64,000 nt of DNA, taken from assembly GCA_013813715.1 (NCBI GenBank), contig JACCRF010000041.1, positions 124,001 through 188,000 on the forward strand, written 5' to 3'. Positions 52,752-62,002 of this stretch are shown piece after piece (position 1 is the stretch's first letter; each line of letters begins with the position of its first letter). Origin of the DNA: Gemmatimonadaceae bacterium (GTDB lineage Bacteria; Gemmatimonadota; Gemmatimonadetes; Gemmatimonadales; Gemmatimonadaceae). A model generated the notes under the pieces. It did no database searches, was not told where the DNA came from, and saw nothing but the letters and a program-made list of their open reading frames with translations. A program made the translations under genes and the position numbers.

Positions 52752-52792
52752 CGCGCGCGGGTGCACTTTCGTGCCCGCGCGCGTTTTGTGTT
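52752..52792 (+). terminator. Terminator between rpsO and pnp
   Basis: A long GC stem (CGCGCGCGGG with CCCGCGCGCG, plus inner GCAC/GTGC) followed by TTTTGTGTT. Complete termination would separate rpsO from pnp. In E. coli the same interval holds the attenuating rpsO terminator and an RNase III hairpin. Confidence 0.85.
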
Positions 52793-52823
52793 CTCTCCAG
52801 AAAAATGAAAAGGCAACGAAAAG

Positions 52824-55079
52824 ATGCAAAGGATTGAACGGGAATTCGCGGGCCGGAAGCTCATCATTGAGACCGGACGCATGGCAAAGCAGGCGGCCGG
52901 ATCGGCCGTCGTACAGTTTGGCGACACGATGGTGCTCGCGGCAGTAACGGTAAGCGACAACGAAAGTCCGCTGCCTTTCTTCCCCCTCCTTGTGGAGTAT
53001 CGCGACAAGGCCTATGCCGCCGGCAAGATTCCCGGCGGATTTATCAAGCGCGAAGGCCGGCCGGCAGACACCGAGATCCTGAAAGCGCGAATCATCGACC
53101 GCTCGATTCGCCCGCTCTTTCCCGAAGGCTTCAGGAACGAGATCCAGGTGTACATATACGTCGTCTCGGCCGATCAGGAGAACGACGCGGACATGCTGGC
53201 GCTCCTCGCCGCCTCATACGCGATCAACAGCTCGAAAATTCCATTCGCGGGCCCGATCGCCGGTGTGCGCGTTGGACGCGTCCAGGAAAATTGGATCCTC
53301 AACCCGACGTTTCAACAGCTTCCGTACAGCGACATGGACATCGTCGTCGCCGGCTCTGCTGATTCCATCCTGATGGTCGAGGGTGGCGCGATCGAGATAT
53401 CCGAGGCCGACACCCTTGAGGCGATATCTGTGGGTCACGGCGGCATCAAGGAGCTCATCGCGCTCCAGGAAGAAATGCTCGCCAACGGCCGCGCCGAGAA
53501 AATGACGTGGAAGAAGTCCGAGCCGGCCGCTGACCTCGTGACTCGCGTCAAGGCGTTGGCGGAAGGCCGCATCAACGAAGCGATCAATCAGGCCGACAAG
53601 CACACCCGCATCCTCGAAGTCGAGCGCGTCAAGAAGGATATCGCCGTCATTCTCGACGCGGAGTTTCCGGATAACTCGAAGGATATCCGCAGCCTCGTGG
53701 AAGACGCCGAGTACAACACACTGCGCGCCCAGGTTCTCGACAGCGGCAAGCGTGTCGACGGCCGTGGTCCGCGCGAGGTGCGAGCAATAAGCATCGACGC
53801 GCCAGTCCTGCCGCGAGCTCACGGGTCGGCGCTGTTCACCCGCGGACAGACTCAGGCGCTGGTCGCCATAACACTCGGTACGGCGCAGGATGTCCAGCGT
53901 CTCGACTCGATCGATGAAGCCGGTGAGAGCACGAAGTCGTTCATGCTCCACTACAACTTCCCGCCCTTCTCAACGGGTGAGGTGCGCCCGATGCGCGGCA
54001 CCAGCCGCCGCGAGATCGGACACGGAAACCTCGCCGAGCGCGCGCTCCAGAGCGTTCTCCCGCCGTTCGAAGAGTTCCCGTATACGATTCGGATCGTCTC
54101 CGATGTGCTCGAGTCGAACGGCTCGTCGTCAATGGCCTCGGTATGCGGCGGTTCGCTCGCGCTGTTCGATGCCGGCGTGCCGATTCGGGGCGCCGTCGCC
54201 GGCGTCGCGATGGGCCTGATCAAGGAGGGAGACCGCTACGCGATCCTCACCGACATTCTCGGAACGGAGGATCATCTCGGCGACATGGACTTCAAGGTCG
54301 CCGGCACGGAGAACGGAATTACGTCCATCCAGATGGACATCAAGATCGAGGGGCTGTCGCTCGAGCTCATGAAGGAAGCGATGGACCAGGCACGCGAAGG
54401 CCGAATGCACATCCTCGGCGAGATGCACAAAACGCTGGCTGCTCCGCGCTCCGATCTGTCGATGTACGCGCCGCGGATCGTGACGATGACGATCAACCCT
54501 GAGAAGATTGGCGAACTCATCGGCCCCAAGGGCAAGACGATCCGTGGAATTCAGGAAGAGACCGGAGCCGAGCTCACGGTGGATGATTCGGGCCTCGTTA
54601 CGATCGCCGCGGTCGGCGGGGAAGCGATGGAGCGTGCGCGCCAGATGGTGCAGGCGGTCACGGCGGAGCCGGTAATCGGCGAGACGTATGAAGGGACGGT
54701 AAAGAGCACAACTGCTTTCGGCGCGTTTGTCGAGATCATGCCGGGCACAGAGGGACTCGTACACATCTCGGAGCTAAAGCATGGGCGTACGGAGAAGACC
54801 GAAGACGTCGTCAGCAAGGGCGATCGCGTCAAGGTCAAGCTTCTCGAGCGCGACGAGCGCGGCCGCCTTCGGCTTTCAATGAAGGCGCTTGTGCCCAAGC
54901 CAGAGAGCGCGCCGTCCGAAGCTGGCCTCGAATCCGCCGATCGCGGTGTCGCCGCCCCCGAAGGTCCGGCCGACGGCGGCAGCGGAGATGGCGAGTCGGC
55001 TGGGTCGCAGCGAGAAGACCGTCCCCGCCGGCAGCGCAGCCGTGCGCCCCGAACCGGCGGAGGTCGCGGCCGGGAGTGA
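52824..55079 (+). CDS. pnp: Polyribonucleotide nucleotidyltransferase (PNPase)
   Basis: 751 residues. Two RNase PH domains (first: ETGRMAKQAAGSAVVQFGDTMVLAAVTVS ... PLLVEYRDKAYAAGKIPGGFIKREGRPADTEILKARIIDRSIRPLFPEG; second: HGSALFTRGQTQALVAITLGTAQDVQ ... NFPPFSTGEVRPMRGTSRREIGHGNLAERAL) flank a helical domain. KH (IGPKGKTIRGIQEETGAELTV) and S1 (ETYEGTVKSTTAFGAFVEIMPGTEGLVHISEL) domains follow. The tail after residue 690 is Pro/Gly/Arg-rich and probably disordered. It degrades RNA 3' to 5' using phosphate. Confidence 0.96.
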   Translation: MQRIEREFAGRKLIIETGRMAKQAAGSAVVQFGDTMVLAAVTVSDNESPLPFFPLLVEYRDKAYAAGKIPGGFIKREGRPADTEILKARIIDRSIRPLFPEGFRNEIQVYIYVVSADQENDADMLALLAASYAINSSKIPFAGPIAGVRVGRVQENWILNPTFQQLPYSDMDIVVAGSADSILMVEGGAIEISEADTLEAISVGHGGIKELIALQEEMLANGRAEKMTWKKSEPAADLVTRVKALAEGRINEAINQADKHTRILEVERVKKDIAVILDAEFPDNSKDIRSLVEDAEYNTLRAQVLDSGKRVDGRGPREVRAISIDAPVLPRAHGSALFTRGQTQALVAITLGTAQDVQRLDSIDEAGESTKSFMLHYNFPPFSTGEVRPMRGTSRREIGHGNLAERALQSVLPPFEEFPYTIRIVSDVLESNGSSSMASVCGGSLALFDAGVPIRGAVAGVAMGLIKEGDRYAILTDILGTEDHLGDMDFKVAGTENGITSIQMDIKIEGLSLELMKEAMDQAREGRMHILGEMHKTLAAPRSDLSMYAPRIVTMTINPEKIGELIGPKGKTIRGIQEETGAELTVDDSGLVTIAAVGGEAMERARQMVQAVTAEPVIGETYEGTVKSTTAFGAFVEIMPGTEGLVHISELKHGRTEKTEDVVSKGDRVKVKLLERDERGRLRLSMKALVPKPESAPSEAGLESADRGVAAPEGPADGGSGDGESAGSQREDRPRRQRSRAPRTGGGRGRE

Positions 55080-56344
55080 CCTTGCTCGCGACGAAGGAAG
55101 ATGTAGGGCTTCGCCGCACCGTCCTGCCCAATGGACTTACCGTACTCTCGGAGAGCATGCCGGGAGTGCGGTCTGTTTCTTTGGGGGCGTGGGTGCGCGC
55201 CGCTTCGTTGAACGAGTCGCGCGATGTCATGGGCGTTTCGCACATGCTCGAGCACATGGTGTTCAAGGGGACGCCGACACGCTCGACGAAGGATCTCGCG
55301 CTGGCCCTCGAGACACTCGGAGGCTCGCTCGACGCGTACACTTCGCGGGAGCACACGTCGTATCAGGCACGGGTCCTGGACGAGCACGTCAGCGAAGCCG
55401 CGGACGTGCTCGCTGACCTGATATTCAGGCCGCTCCTGCGGCAGTCGGATCTCGATCTCGAGCGCAAGGTCGTGCTCGAGGAGATCAACACGGTGGATGA
55501 CACACCGGACGATCTCGTCTTCGAGCTGCACGGGCCGGCGCTTTGGGGATCGCATCCCTACGGCTACCCAATTCTCGGTACTCGCGAGACCGTGTCCGCC
55601 CTGACGCCCGGCGACCTGCGAAGTTTGCACGACCGGGCGTATCATCCCGAGCAAATTGTCGTCGCCGCTGCAGGCAATGTGGATCACGACGACCTCCTTC
55701 GCGTCCTGGACTCGACGGGCTGGGCTAGCGTCGATCCTGGGGGAAAGCCGCGGCTCGCTTCGCCACCGGCCGTCCCGTTGCCACCGGCCGTCCGCCATTT
55801 CGAACGGGAAGGTGCGCAGACTCATATCGTTTTTGGCTCGGCGACCATCCCGCACAGCGACCCGAGGCGATACGCGATGACTCTTGTGAGTATGCTGCTC
55901 GGCGGCGGCATGAGCTCGCGCCTGTTTCAGCGGGTCCGGGAGGAACTTGGCCTTGCCTACGCCGTGTACACGTTCCAGTCGTTTCACAGGGACTCGGGCA
56001 ACCACGGCGTGTATGTCGGCACCGCGCCGGAAACGGCGCAGCTCGCGGTGGATGCGATCCGCGAGGAACTGGCGAGGCTCGCCGCCGAGGGACTTCCCGA
56101 TGACGAGCTGGCTGCTGGCAAAAGCCAGCTAAAGGGGCAGATTACACTCTCGCTCGAAAGCGTTTCATCGAGGATGTATCGTGCAGCGGGAGTCGAGCTC
56201 TACGATGAAGAGTATCGTACGCTCGACGAGCTGCTCGCGCTCGTTGAGGGGATCGCCCGTGATGACGTCATCGAAGTCTCGCGTGAGTTCTTCGCTCCGG
56301 AGATCCAGACGATCGTGAGCCTGGGTCCCCGCGGGATAATCTGA
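55076..56344 (+). CDS. M16 family zinc metallopeptidase (pitrilysin/processing-peptidase type)
   Basis: 422 residues, GTG overlapping pnp by 4 nt. The inverted zinc motif HMLEH lies at residues 56-60 (SHMLEHMVFKGTPTRS), and the third ligand is expected in LERKVVLEEINTVDDTPDD. A C-terminal M16C domain follows (HDRAYHPEQIVVAAAGNVDHDDL and LGGGMSSRLFQRVREELGLAYAVYTFQSFHRDSG), so both halves of the clamshell are in one chain. The pnp-M16 order is common. No signal peptide, so it is probably cytoplasmic. Confidence 0.92.
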   Translation: MTLLATKEDVGLRRTVLPNGLTVLSESMPGVRSVSLGAWVRAASLNESRDVMGVSHMLEHMVFKGTPTRSTKDLALALETLGGSLDAYTSREHTSYQARVLDEHVSEAADVLADLIFRPLLRQSDLDLERKVVLEEINTVDDTPDDLVFELHGPALWGSHPYGYPILGTRETVSALTPGDLRSLHDRAYHPEQIVVAAAGNVDHDDLLRVLDSTGWASVDPGGKPRLASPPAVPLPPAVRHFEREGAQTHIVFGSATIPHSDPRRYAMTLVSMLLGGGMSSRLFQRVREELGLAYAVYTFQSFHRDSGNHGVYVGTAPETAQLAVDAIREELARLAAEGLPDDELAAGKSQLKGQITLSLESVSSRMYRAAGVELYDEEYRTLDELLALVEGIARDDVIEVSREFFAPEIQTIVSLGPRGII

Positions 56345-56381
56345 GTGATACACGGCCTATGAAACTCAACCGTACCATCGA

Positions 56382-57497
56382 ATGAAGATCGGGGTTCCTA
56401 AGGAGATCAAGACGAACGAGAACCGCATCGCTCTCGTTCCCGCCGGCGCTGAGGCCCTCGCGGCGGCGGGTCATACAGTGATCGTGCAACAGGGAGCGGG
56501 CGAGGGGAGCGGGTTTCCCGACCACCTTTACGTCGACGCGGGTGCGACAATCGCACTGGATGCGGGTTTGGTGTGGGCTGAGGCCGACATGATCATGAAG
56601 GTGAAGGAGCCGATCACGCCCGAATGGCAGCACATGCGCGCGGGGCAGACAATCTTCACGTACTTCCATTTCGCTGCCGACGAGAAGCTGACCCGCGCCC
56701 ACATCGACAGCGGCGCGACATGCATCGCCTACGAAACAGTCGAGCTTCCGACGCGCGAACTTCCGCTCCTGACTCCGATGTCGGAGGTTGCGGGAAGGAT
56801 GGCGGTGCAGGAAGGCGCCAAGTATCTGGAGAAGCTCTACGGCGGGCGCGGAGTTCTGCTGGGCGGTGTTCCCGGCGTGGCACCCGCGAAAGTCGTCATC
56901 CTCGGCGGCGGAGTTGTAGGGATCAACGCGGCCAAGATGGCTGCCGGCATGGGTGCCAAGGTCACCGTTCTCGACCTTTCGCTCGAGCGCCTTCGGTACT
57001 TGTCTGATGTGATGCCGGCGAACGTGACACTCATCTACTCCAATCGTCATAACATTCTGGAACAGATCGCCACCGCCGACCTCGTTATCGGTGCCGTACT
57101 GATTCCCGGCGCGGTGGCTCCCCGGCTGGTGCGCCGTGAGGATCTGAAGACGATGCAACCGGGATCAGTCATCGTGGACGTCGCCATCGATCAGGGCGGC
57201 TGTGTCGAGACGATCGAGCCCACGACTCACGAAAATCCAACTTATGTTGTGGACGGGGTGATTCACTATGGGGTCGCCAACATGCCCGGCGGCGTTCCGC
57301 GGACTTCGACACTCGCGCTGACCAATGCAACTTTCCCTTACGCCCTCCGGCTCGCGAACCTCGGATGGAAGAAGGCCCTTCGTGACAGCCTTCCACTTCG
57401 AAAAGGCCTGAATGTCGTCGAGGGTCAGGTCGTCTATCCCGCCGTAGCCGAGGCATTCGCCTTGCCTCTGAAAGACGTCGATTCCTTTCTGAACTAA
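56382..57497 (+). CDS. ald: Alanine dehydrogenase
   Basis: 371 residues. [64 protein letters not shown]-type ([14 protein letters not shown]), the NAD site [28 protein letters not shown], and [56 protein letters not shown] are all typical. It makes alanine from pyruvate and ammonia, or the reverse, and so is relevant to peptidoglycan supply and redox. It precedes mreB by 12 nt. Confidence 0.95.
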   Translation: MKIGVPKEIKTNENRIALVPAGAEALAAAGHTVIVQQGAGEGSGFPDHLYVDAGATIALDAGLVWAEADMIMKVKEPITPEWQHMRAGQTIFTYFHFAADEKLTRAHIDSGATCIAYETVELPTRELPLLTPMSEVAGRMAVQEGAKYLEKLYGGRGVLLGGVPGVAPAKVVILGGGVVGINAAKMAAGMGAKVTVLDLSLERLRYLSDVMPANVTLIYSNRHNILEQIATADLVIGAVLIPGAVAPRLVRREDLKTMQPGSVIVDVAIDQGGCVETIEPTTHENPTYVVDGVIHYGVANMPGGVPRTSTLALTNATFPYALRLANLGWKKALRDSLPLRKGLNVVEGQVVYPAVAEAFALPLKDVDSFLN

Positions 57498-57509
57498 TAC
57501 CGAGACACC

Positions 57510-58544
57510 ATGCGCTGGCCCTTCAAAGCAGGTTCGTTCTTCCCGGCAAACGCGATCGCCGTCGACCTCGGCACCGCGAACACGCTCATCTACGTGAAGG
57601 GCGAGGGGATAGTGCTGAACGAGCCCTCGGTTGTCGCGCTCGACCGCGAGACGAGAAAGATCAAGGGCGTCGGCCTCGAAGCCAAACGCATGCTCGGCCG
57701 GACGCCCGAGAACGTTCTCGCCGTGCGGCCGATGAAGGACGGTGTAATCGCTGACTTCGAGGTTACCGAGAAGATGCTTCGCTACTTTCTCGCGCTGATC
57801 ATCGAGAATCACGTCTTCAAGGTGAAGCCCCGCGTGATCGTGTGTGTTCCGTCGGGCATCACCGAGGTCGAGAAGCGCGCCGTACGCGACTCCGCGCTGG
57901 GCGCCGGGGCGAAAGAAGTCTTCATGGTCGCCGAGCCGATGGCAGCGGCGATCGGTGTCGGGCTCCCGGTCGAGACGCCGACCGGCAACATGGTAATCGA
58001 CATCGGGGGCGGCACGACGGAGATTGCCGTCATCGCGCTCTCGGGGATCGTCAGCGACACTTCGATCCGCACAGGCGGTGATGAGATGGACACGGCGATT
58101 CTCCAGTCGATGCGAAAGAACTACAACCTGCTCATCGGCGAATCCACCGCCGAGCAGGTCAAGATACAGATCGGGTCTGCGTTCCCCGTCGGCGAGGAGC
58201 GCGAGATGGAAGTAAAGGGTCGCGACCTCGTGTCGGGAATTCCGAAGAGCATCCGCATCCATTCGGCAGAGATACGGGATGCGGTGCAGGAGCCGATTCA
58301 GCAGATCGTCGGCGCGGTTCGCCGCGCGCTCGAGATTACGCCGCCGGAGCTTGCGGCGGATATCGTCGAGCGGGGTATTGTGATGACGGGTGGCGGAGCG
58401 CTGATTCGCGGCCTCGACGTCCTGCTGTCACAGGAAACGGGCCTTCCAATCCATGTCGACGAAGATCCGCTCACATGCGTCGTTCGGGGATGCGGGCGCA
58501 TTCTCGACGACGAGGAAAAATACTGGTCAGTTCTAGCCACCTGA
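57510..58544 (+). CDS. mreB: Rod shape-determining protein MreB
   Basis: 344 residues of the actin family. Phosphate 1 [27 protein letters not shown]; connect 1 [21 protein letters not shown]; phosphate 2 [20 protein letters not shown]; adenosine site [38 protein letters not shown] lies in the middle. It forms membrane-bound filaments that guide lateral wall growth, together with MreC, MreD, PBP2 and RodA encoded next. Confidence 0.97.
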   Translation: MRWPFKAGSFFPANAIAVDLGTANTLIYVKGEGIVLNEPSVVALDRETRKIKGVGLEAKRMLGRTPENVLAVRPMKDGVIADFEVTEKMLRYFLALIIENHVFKVKPRVIVCVPSGITEVEKRAVRDSALGAGAKEVFMVAEPMAAAIGVGLPVETPTGNMVIDIGGGTTEIAVIALSGIVSDTSIRTGGDEMDTAILQSMRKNYNLLIGESTAEQVKIQIGSAFPVGEEREMEVKGRDLVSGIPKSIRIHSAEIRDAVQEPIQQIVGAVRRALEITPPELAADIVERGIVMTGGGALIRGLDVLLSQETGLPIHVDEDPLTCVVRGCGRILDDEEKYWSVLAT

Positions 58545-58554
58545 GGGATTCGTC

Positions 58555-59733
58555 GTGGCACGCGCCGTACGAAGCAGCAACACCCGGGTTGACCTCGTAG
58601 TTCTTGGCGCCGCCGCCATCCTGGCGCTTGTCGCGCGCGGCCTTCCCCCCAACATGCGTGATCCGGTCGCGAGCTCGATGCGCCGGACCTTTCTTGCGCC
58701 GCTGGTGATGCTCCAGGAACGCGCCGAGGCCAGCCGCCGGTCGCTGCTGCTCGACGACGCCCGAACCGCGATTCGGGACAGCGTTTCGCTACGAGCCATG
58801 ACTGTCGCCGCCCTCGAGAGCGAGAACGACCGGCTGCGCGAGCTGATCGGCCTCGGCTCCCGCCTCCAATGGGGATTTATTCCGGCGGAGGCCATCCACG
58901 GACGCGGTATCCGCGACGTGACGACGATGACGCTCACCTCGGGATCCAATGCGGGGGTCCGGCGGTTGAGTCCCGTCATCTCGCCGGAAGGAGTCGTGGG
59001 GATGGTGTCCAACGTCGACCCGACGATGAGCGAGGCGATGATCTGGACGCATCCCGATTTTCGCGTGAGCGCGATGTCCGAAGACGGAAGCGCGTTCGGC
59101 ATCGTGCAGGCTAATCTCGGAAGCGCGACCACCGGATACCTGATGGAGTTGCGAGGAATACCGTTCCGGAGCAGCCTCAAGCCCGGCGCGCTGATCGTCA
59201 GCTCGGGACTCGGCGGAGTGTGGCCACGCGGCATTCCGATCGGCACCGTGCTCGAGGAGGTCAAGACCGCCGAAGGTTGGGCGCGAACGTATCTCCTGCG
59301 CCCGTCGGTGCCGCCAGCCGATGTTGGTGCGGTAATGATTCTCAGAAGCGACCGCGTAACGAAGGGATTCGAGAACGTGTGGAGCAGTGTCGCCGCGGCG
59401 GAGGCCGCCGCGGCACGGATTGTGGTCGCCGGCGATTCCGCGGCGCGCTCGGCGGCGCTCGCTGAAGCGGCGGCACGGCGCGCGGCGCTCGACACCACAG
59501 CGCGGGCCACAGCGGGCGGCCAGATTCCGGGCGGACTTCCGCCCGAGCTGATGCCCGACACATTGGGAGGTACGCCGGCGGTCGCACCGCCGACAGATAC
59601 CTCGGCCGCCGCGGTGGCCGCCGCTGCGAGACGGGCCGCGGCGCGGCGGGCAGCTGCAAGGCGTGATTCGATTCGGCGCGACTCGATCGAGGCGGATAGC
59701 ATCCGGCGAAACAGCCCCACCAGAGGGATCTGA
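58555..59733 (+). CDS. mreC: Rod shape-determining protein MreC with long Ala/Arg-rich tail
   Basis: 392 residues from GTG. N-terminal membrane helix (VVLGAAAILALVARGL), coiled coil (about 60-100, ALESENDRLRELIGLGSRLQWG), then the double beta-barrel domain: AEAIHGRGIRDVTTMTLTSGSNAGVRRLSPVISPEGVVGMVSNVDPTMSEAMIWTHPDFRVSA and IVSSGLGGVWPRGIPIGTVLEEV. After about residue 270 a 120-residue tail is low in complexity (Ala runs, then AARRAAARRDSIRRDSI and similar). The tail is longer than usual. Confidence 0.93.
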   Translation: MARAVRSSNTRVDLVVLGAAAILALVARGLPPNMRDPVASSMRRTFLAPLVMLQERAEASRRSLLLDDARTAIRDSVSLRAMTVAALESENDRLRELIGLGSRLQWGFIPAEAIHGRGIRDVTTMTLTSGSNAGVRRLSPVISPEGVVGMVSNVDPTMSEAMIWTHPDFRVSAMSEDGSAFGIVQANLGSATTGYLMELRGIPFRSSLKPGALIVSSGLGGVWPRGIPIGTVLEEVKTAEGWARTYLLRPSVPPADVGAVMILRSDRVTKGFENVWSSVAAAEAAAARIVVAGDSAARSAALAEAAARRAALDTTARATAGGQIPGGLPPELMPDTLGGTPAVAPPTDTSAAAVAAAARRAAARRAAARRDSIRRDSIEADSIRRNSPTRGI

Positions 59734-60221
59734 TGAACCTCGGCAGTACGCTTCGCGCGATCCTTACGTTCCTGATTCTGGTACTGCTGCACTACACGCT
59801 GCGGCCACTCCTTGGCTGGCGCGCCCCGATGGATTTTCTGCTTCTGGCGCTGCTGCTCAGCGCAATCAGGGTCCGCCCGGCGGCCGGGGCAATCATCGGT
59901 CTCGCTCTCGGGCTGGTCTCGGATTCGCTCACTCCGGCCGCGCTTGGCGCGGGCGCGGTGGGCATGACCATCGTGGGTTATATGGCCTCCTGGCTGAAGG
60001 CTGTATTTTTCGCCGACAACCTGGCCCTCAACGCGCTTTTCTTCTTCCTTGGCAAATGGGTGCTTGACGTGATCTACTTTACCGTCGAGCAGCGGCTCGG
60101 CGGAATCGAGGTAGTGCAGCAGGTTCTGCTCTGGTCGCCGCTGTCGGCGGCGGCAACTGCGATTGCCGGTGTATTACTACTCCTGATAATGCGTCCTCTG
60201 CTGGAGCCTGCCCGCGCATGA
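59733..60221 (+). CDS. mreD: Rod shape-determining protein MreD
   Basis: 162 residues, ATG sharing one base with the mreC TGA. Five to six hydrophobic segments (AILTFLILVLLHYTL, FLLLALLLSAIRV, AIIGLALGLVSDSLTPAALGAGAVGMTIVGYMASWL, ALFFFLGKWVLDVIYFTV, AAATAIAGVLLLLIM). The G-L-x-x-D-x-L-x-P-x-x-x-G motif is that of MreD. It bridges MreC and the synthases. Confidence 0.9.
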   Translation: MNLGSTLRAILTFLILVLLHYTLRPLLGWRAPMDFLLLALLLSAIRVRPAAGAIIGLALGLVSDSLTPAALGAGAVGMTIVGYMASWLKAVFFADNLALNALFFFLGKWVLDVIYFTVEQRLGGIEVVQQVLLWSPLSAAATAIAGVLLLLIMRPLLEPARA

Positions 60222-62002
60222 GTTTCCATCCGAATGACATCGCCCGGCGAACACGACTGAGCTCGGTCGGTATTCTCGTCCTGTTCGTAATTCTGCTATC
60301 GGCGTTTTTCCGCACTCAGGTGCTGCAGCACGAGACGTTCGTGCAGCAATCGCTCGAAAACCGTCTGCGCGAGATTCCGCTGCCGGCTCCGCGGGGAATC
60401 ATCTACGATAGAAAGGGCCAGATCATCGCGGAGAATCTGCCGGCTTACTCCGTGTCGATCACGGCGCCAAGTCTCGATTCGCTGCGGAGCTCACTCAAGG
60501 CCCTTCAGCCCACGCTTCAGCTCACCGATACAGACATCTCGAAAGCGGTTCGCCGGTACAGGCGCGCGCCGACGCGACCGACGGTGATTCTTCCGGACGC
60601 CTCTATTGACGTCATCTCGGTTCTGGAAGAGCATCGGCTCGACTATCCGCGGCTCATCATTCAGTCGGTCCCGAAGCGGTTTTATCCGGACGGGCCGCTC
60701 GTGGCGTCCTTCGTCGGCTACACCGGCGAGATTACCGAGACCGAGTTGAATCTGCCCCAGTTCGAAGGGTACAAGCCCGGTCAGACGATAGGAAAGGGGG
60801 GTCTCGAGAAACAGTACGAGCCCGTTCTGCACGGCAGAGAAGGGCAGCGCTTCGACGAGGTGGATGCTCGCGGGCGTCCGGTGCGTGGTGTGGGACCGCG
60901 GCCAGATCGCGATCCTGTCGGCGCGCCTCCGCTCCACACGAATATCGATCTCGACCTTCAGAAGTTCACGGCCTCGGTGTTCGGCGATTCGCTACGCGGC
61001 GGCGCGATCGCGCTGGAGCCGCGGACGGGAGCCGTGCTCGCACTCTACAGCGCACCGAGCTTCGATCCGAACCGCTTCACCGGCGGAATACCGGAGGATT
61101 ACTGGAAGCAGCTCAACACTGATCCGTGGCGGCCGCTCTTCAACAAGGTGATTCAGGGAACGTATCCGCCAGCCTCGACCTGGAAGCTTGCGACGGCGAC
61201 GATCGGTCTCCAGAACAAGGTCGTTACCATGGACACGAGGATGCCGATCGCCTGCAGCGGCGGGATGCAGTACGGGCGCAGGTACTTTCGCTGCTGGGAA
61301 AAGCGCGGCCACGGGTATCAGACCCTCGCCGGGGCAATCGAGAAATCGTGCGATGTCTATTTCTATCAGCTCGGGCTGCGCATCGGTCTTTCGCGGCTCG
61401 TCGGCGGAGGCATCGACCTGGAGTTCGGTGAGCGATCGGGGATCGACCTGCCGAACGAGTACAAGCCGCGCTTCCCCACCCGCGATGTCCGCGCTTATTA
61501 CGACCGGCGCTATGGGCCGCGTGGATGGACAGCGGGCGCGAACTCACTGAACCTTTCGATCGGTCAGGGGGAGAATTCCCAGACGGTCGTCAACATGGCG
61601 AAATTCTTTACCGCCCTCGCAACGGACGGTGCCAGCGCCAAGCCGGAGCTCGTCAAGCGGAGCCCCGAGCGAGAACAGATCCTGAATCTGACCCCGCAGC
61701 AGTTGGCGCGGCTGCGCGAGGCATTGGCCGGGGTCGTCTCCGCGCGCGGCACGGCTGGCGGCTCGCGCATCGAAGGACTCGTGATCGCCGGGAAGACTGG
61801 TACGGCGCAGAACTCGGAAAATCCGGAAGTGGATCACGCGTGGTTCGTCGGATTCGCGCCCGCCGCCAACCCGACGATACTCGTTGCCGTGTTCCTCGAG
61901 TTCGGCGACCACGGCTGGCTCGCAGCGCGTGTCGCATCGAAGATCATCGGCTACTACACGAAGGCTGTCCCAGTCGAGCTGCCGACGACAGAAACCGAAT
62001 GA
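60218..62002 (+). CDS. mrdA: Penicillin-binding protein 2 (elongasome transpeptidase)
   Basis: 594 residues, ATG overlapping mreD by 4 nt. An N-terminal membrane helix (LSSVGILVLFVILLSAFF) is followed by the dimerisation/pedestal domain (LPAPRGIIYDRKGQIIAENLPAYSVSI) and the transpeptidase. The active-site serine sits in PPASTWKLATA (SxxK), the second motif is KSCDVYF (SxD), and the third is IAGKTGTAQNS (KTG). It crosslinks lateral peptidoglycan with RodA, encoded next. Confidence 0.95.
   Translation: MSFHPNDIARRTRLSSVGILVLFVILLSAFFRTQVLQHETFVQQSLENRLREIPLPAPRGIIYDRKGQIIAENLPAYSVSITAPSLDSLRSSLKALQPTLQLTDTDISKAVRRYRRAPTRPTVILPDASIDVISVLEEHRLDYPRLIIQSVPKRFYPDGPLVASFVGYTGEITETELNLPQFEGYKPGQTIGKGGLEKQYEPVLHGREGQRFDEVDARGRPVRGVGPRPDRDPVGAPPLHTNIDLDLQKFTASVFGDSLRGGAIALEPRTGAVLALYSAPSFDPNRFTGGIPEDYWKQLNTDPWRPLFNKVIQGTYPPASTWKLATATIGLQNKVVTMDTRMPIACSGGMQYGRRYFRCWEKRGHGYQTLAGAIEKSCDVYFYQLGLRIGLSRLVGGGIDLEFGERSGIDLPNEYKPRFPTRDVRAYYDRRYGPRGWTAGANSLNLSIGQGENSQTVVNMAKFFTALATDGASAKPELVKRSPEREQILNLTPQQLARLREALAGVVSARGTAGGSRIEGLVIAGKTGTAQNSENPEVDHAWFVGFAPAANPTILVAVFLEFGDHGWLAARVASKIIGYYTKAVPVELPTTETE

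Noticed and set aside
61525-61998. Longer RodA start inside mrdA
   Set aside because: The extra frame is antisense-like Arg-rich sequence overlapping the transpeptidase domain; ATG 61999 gives the normal RodA N-terminus.
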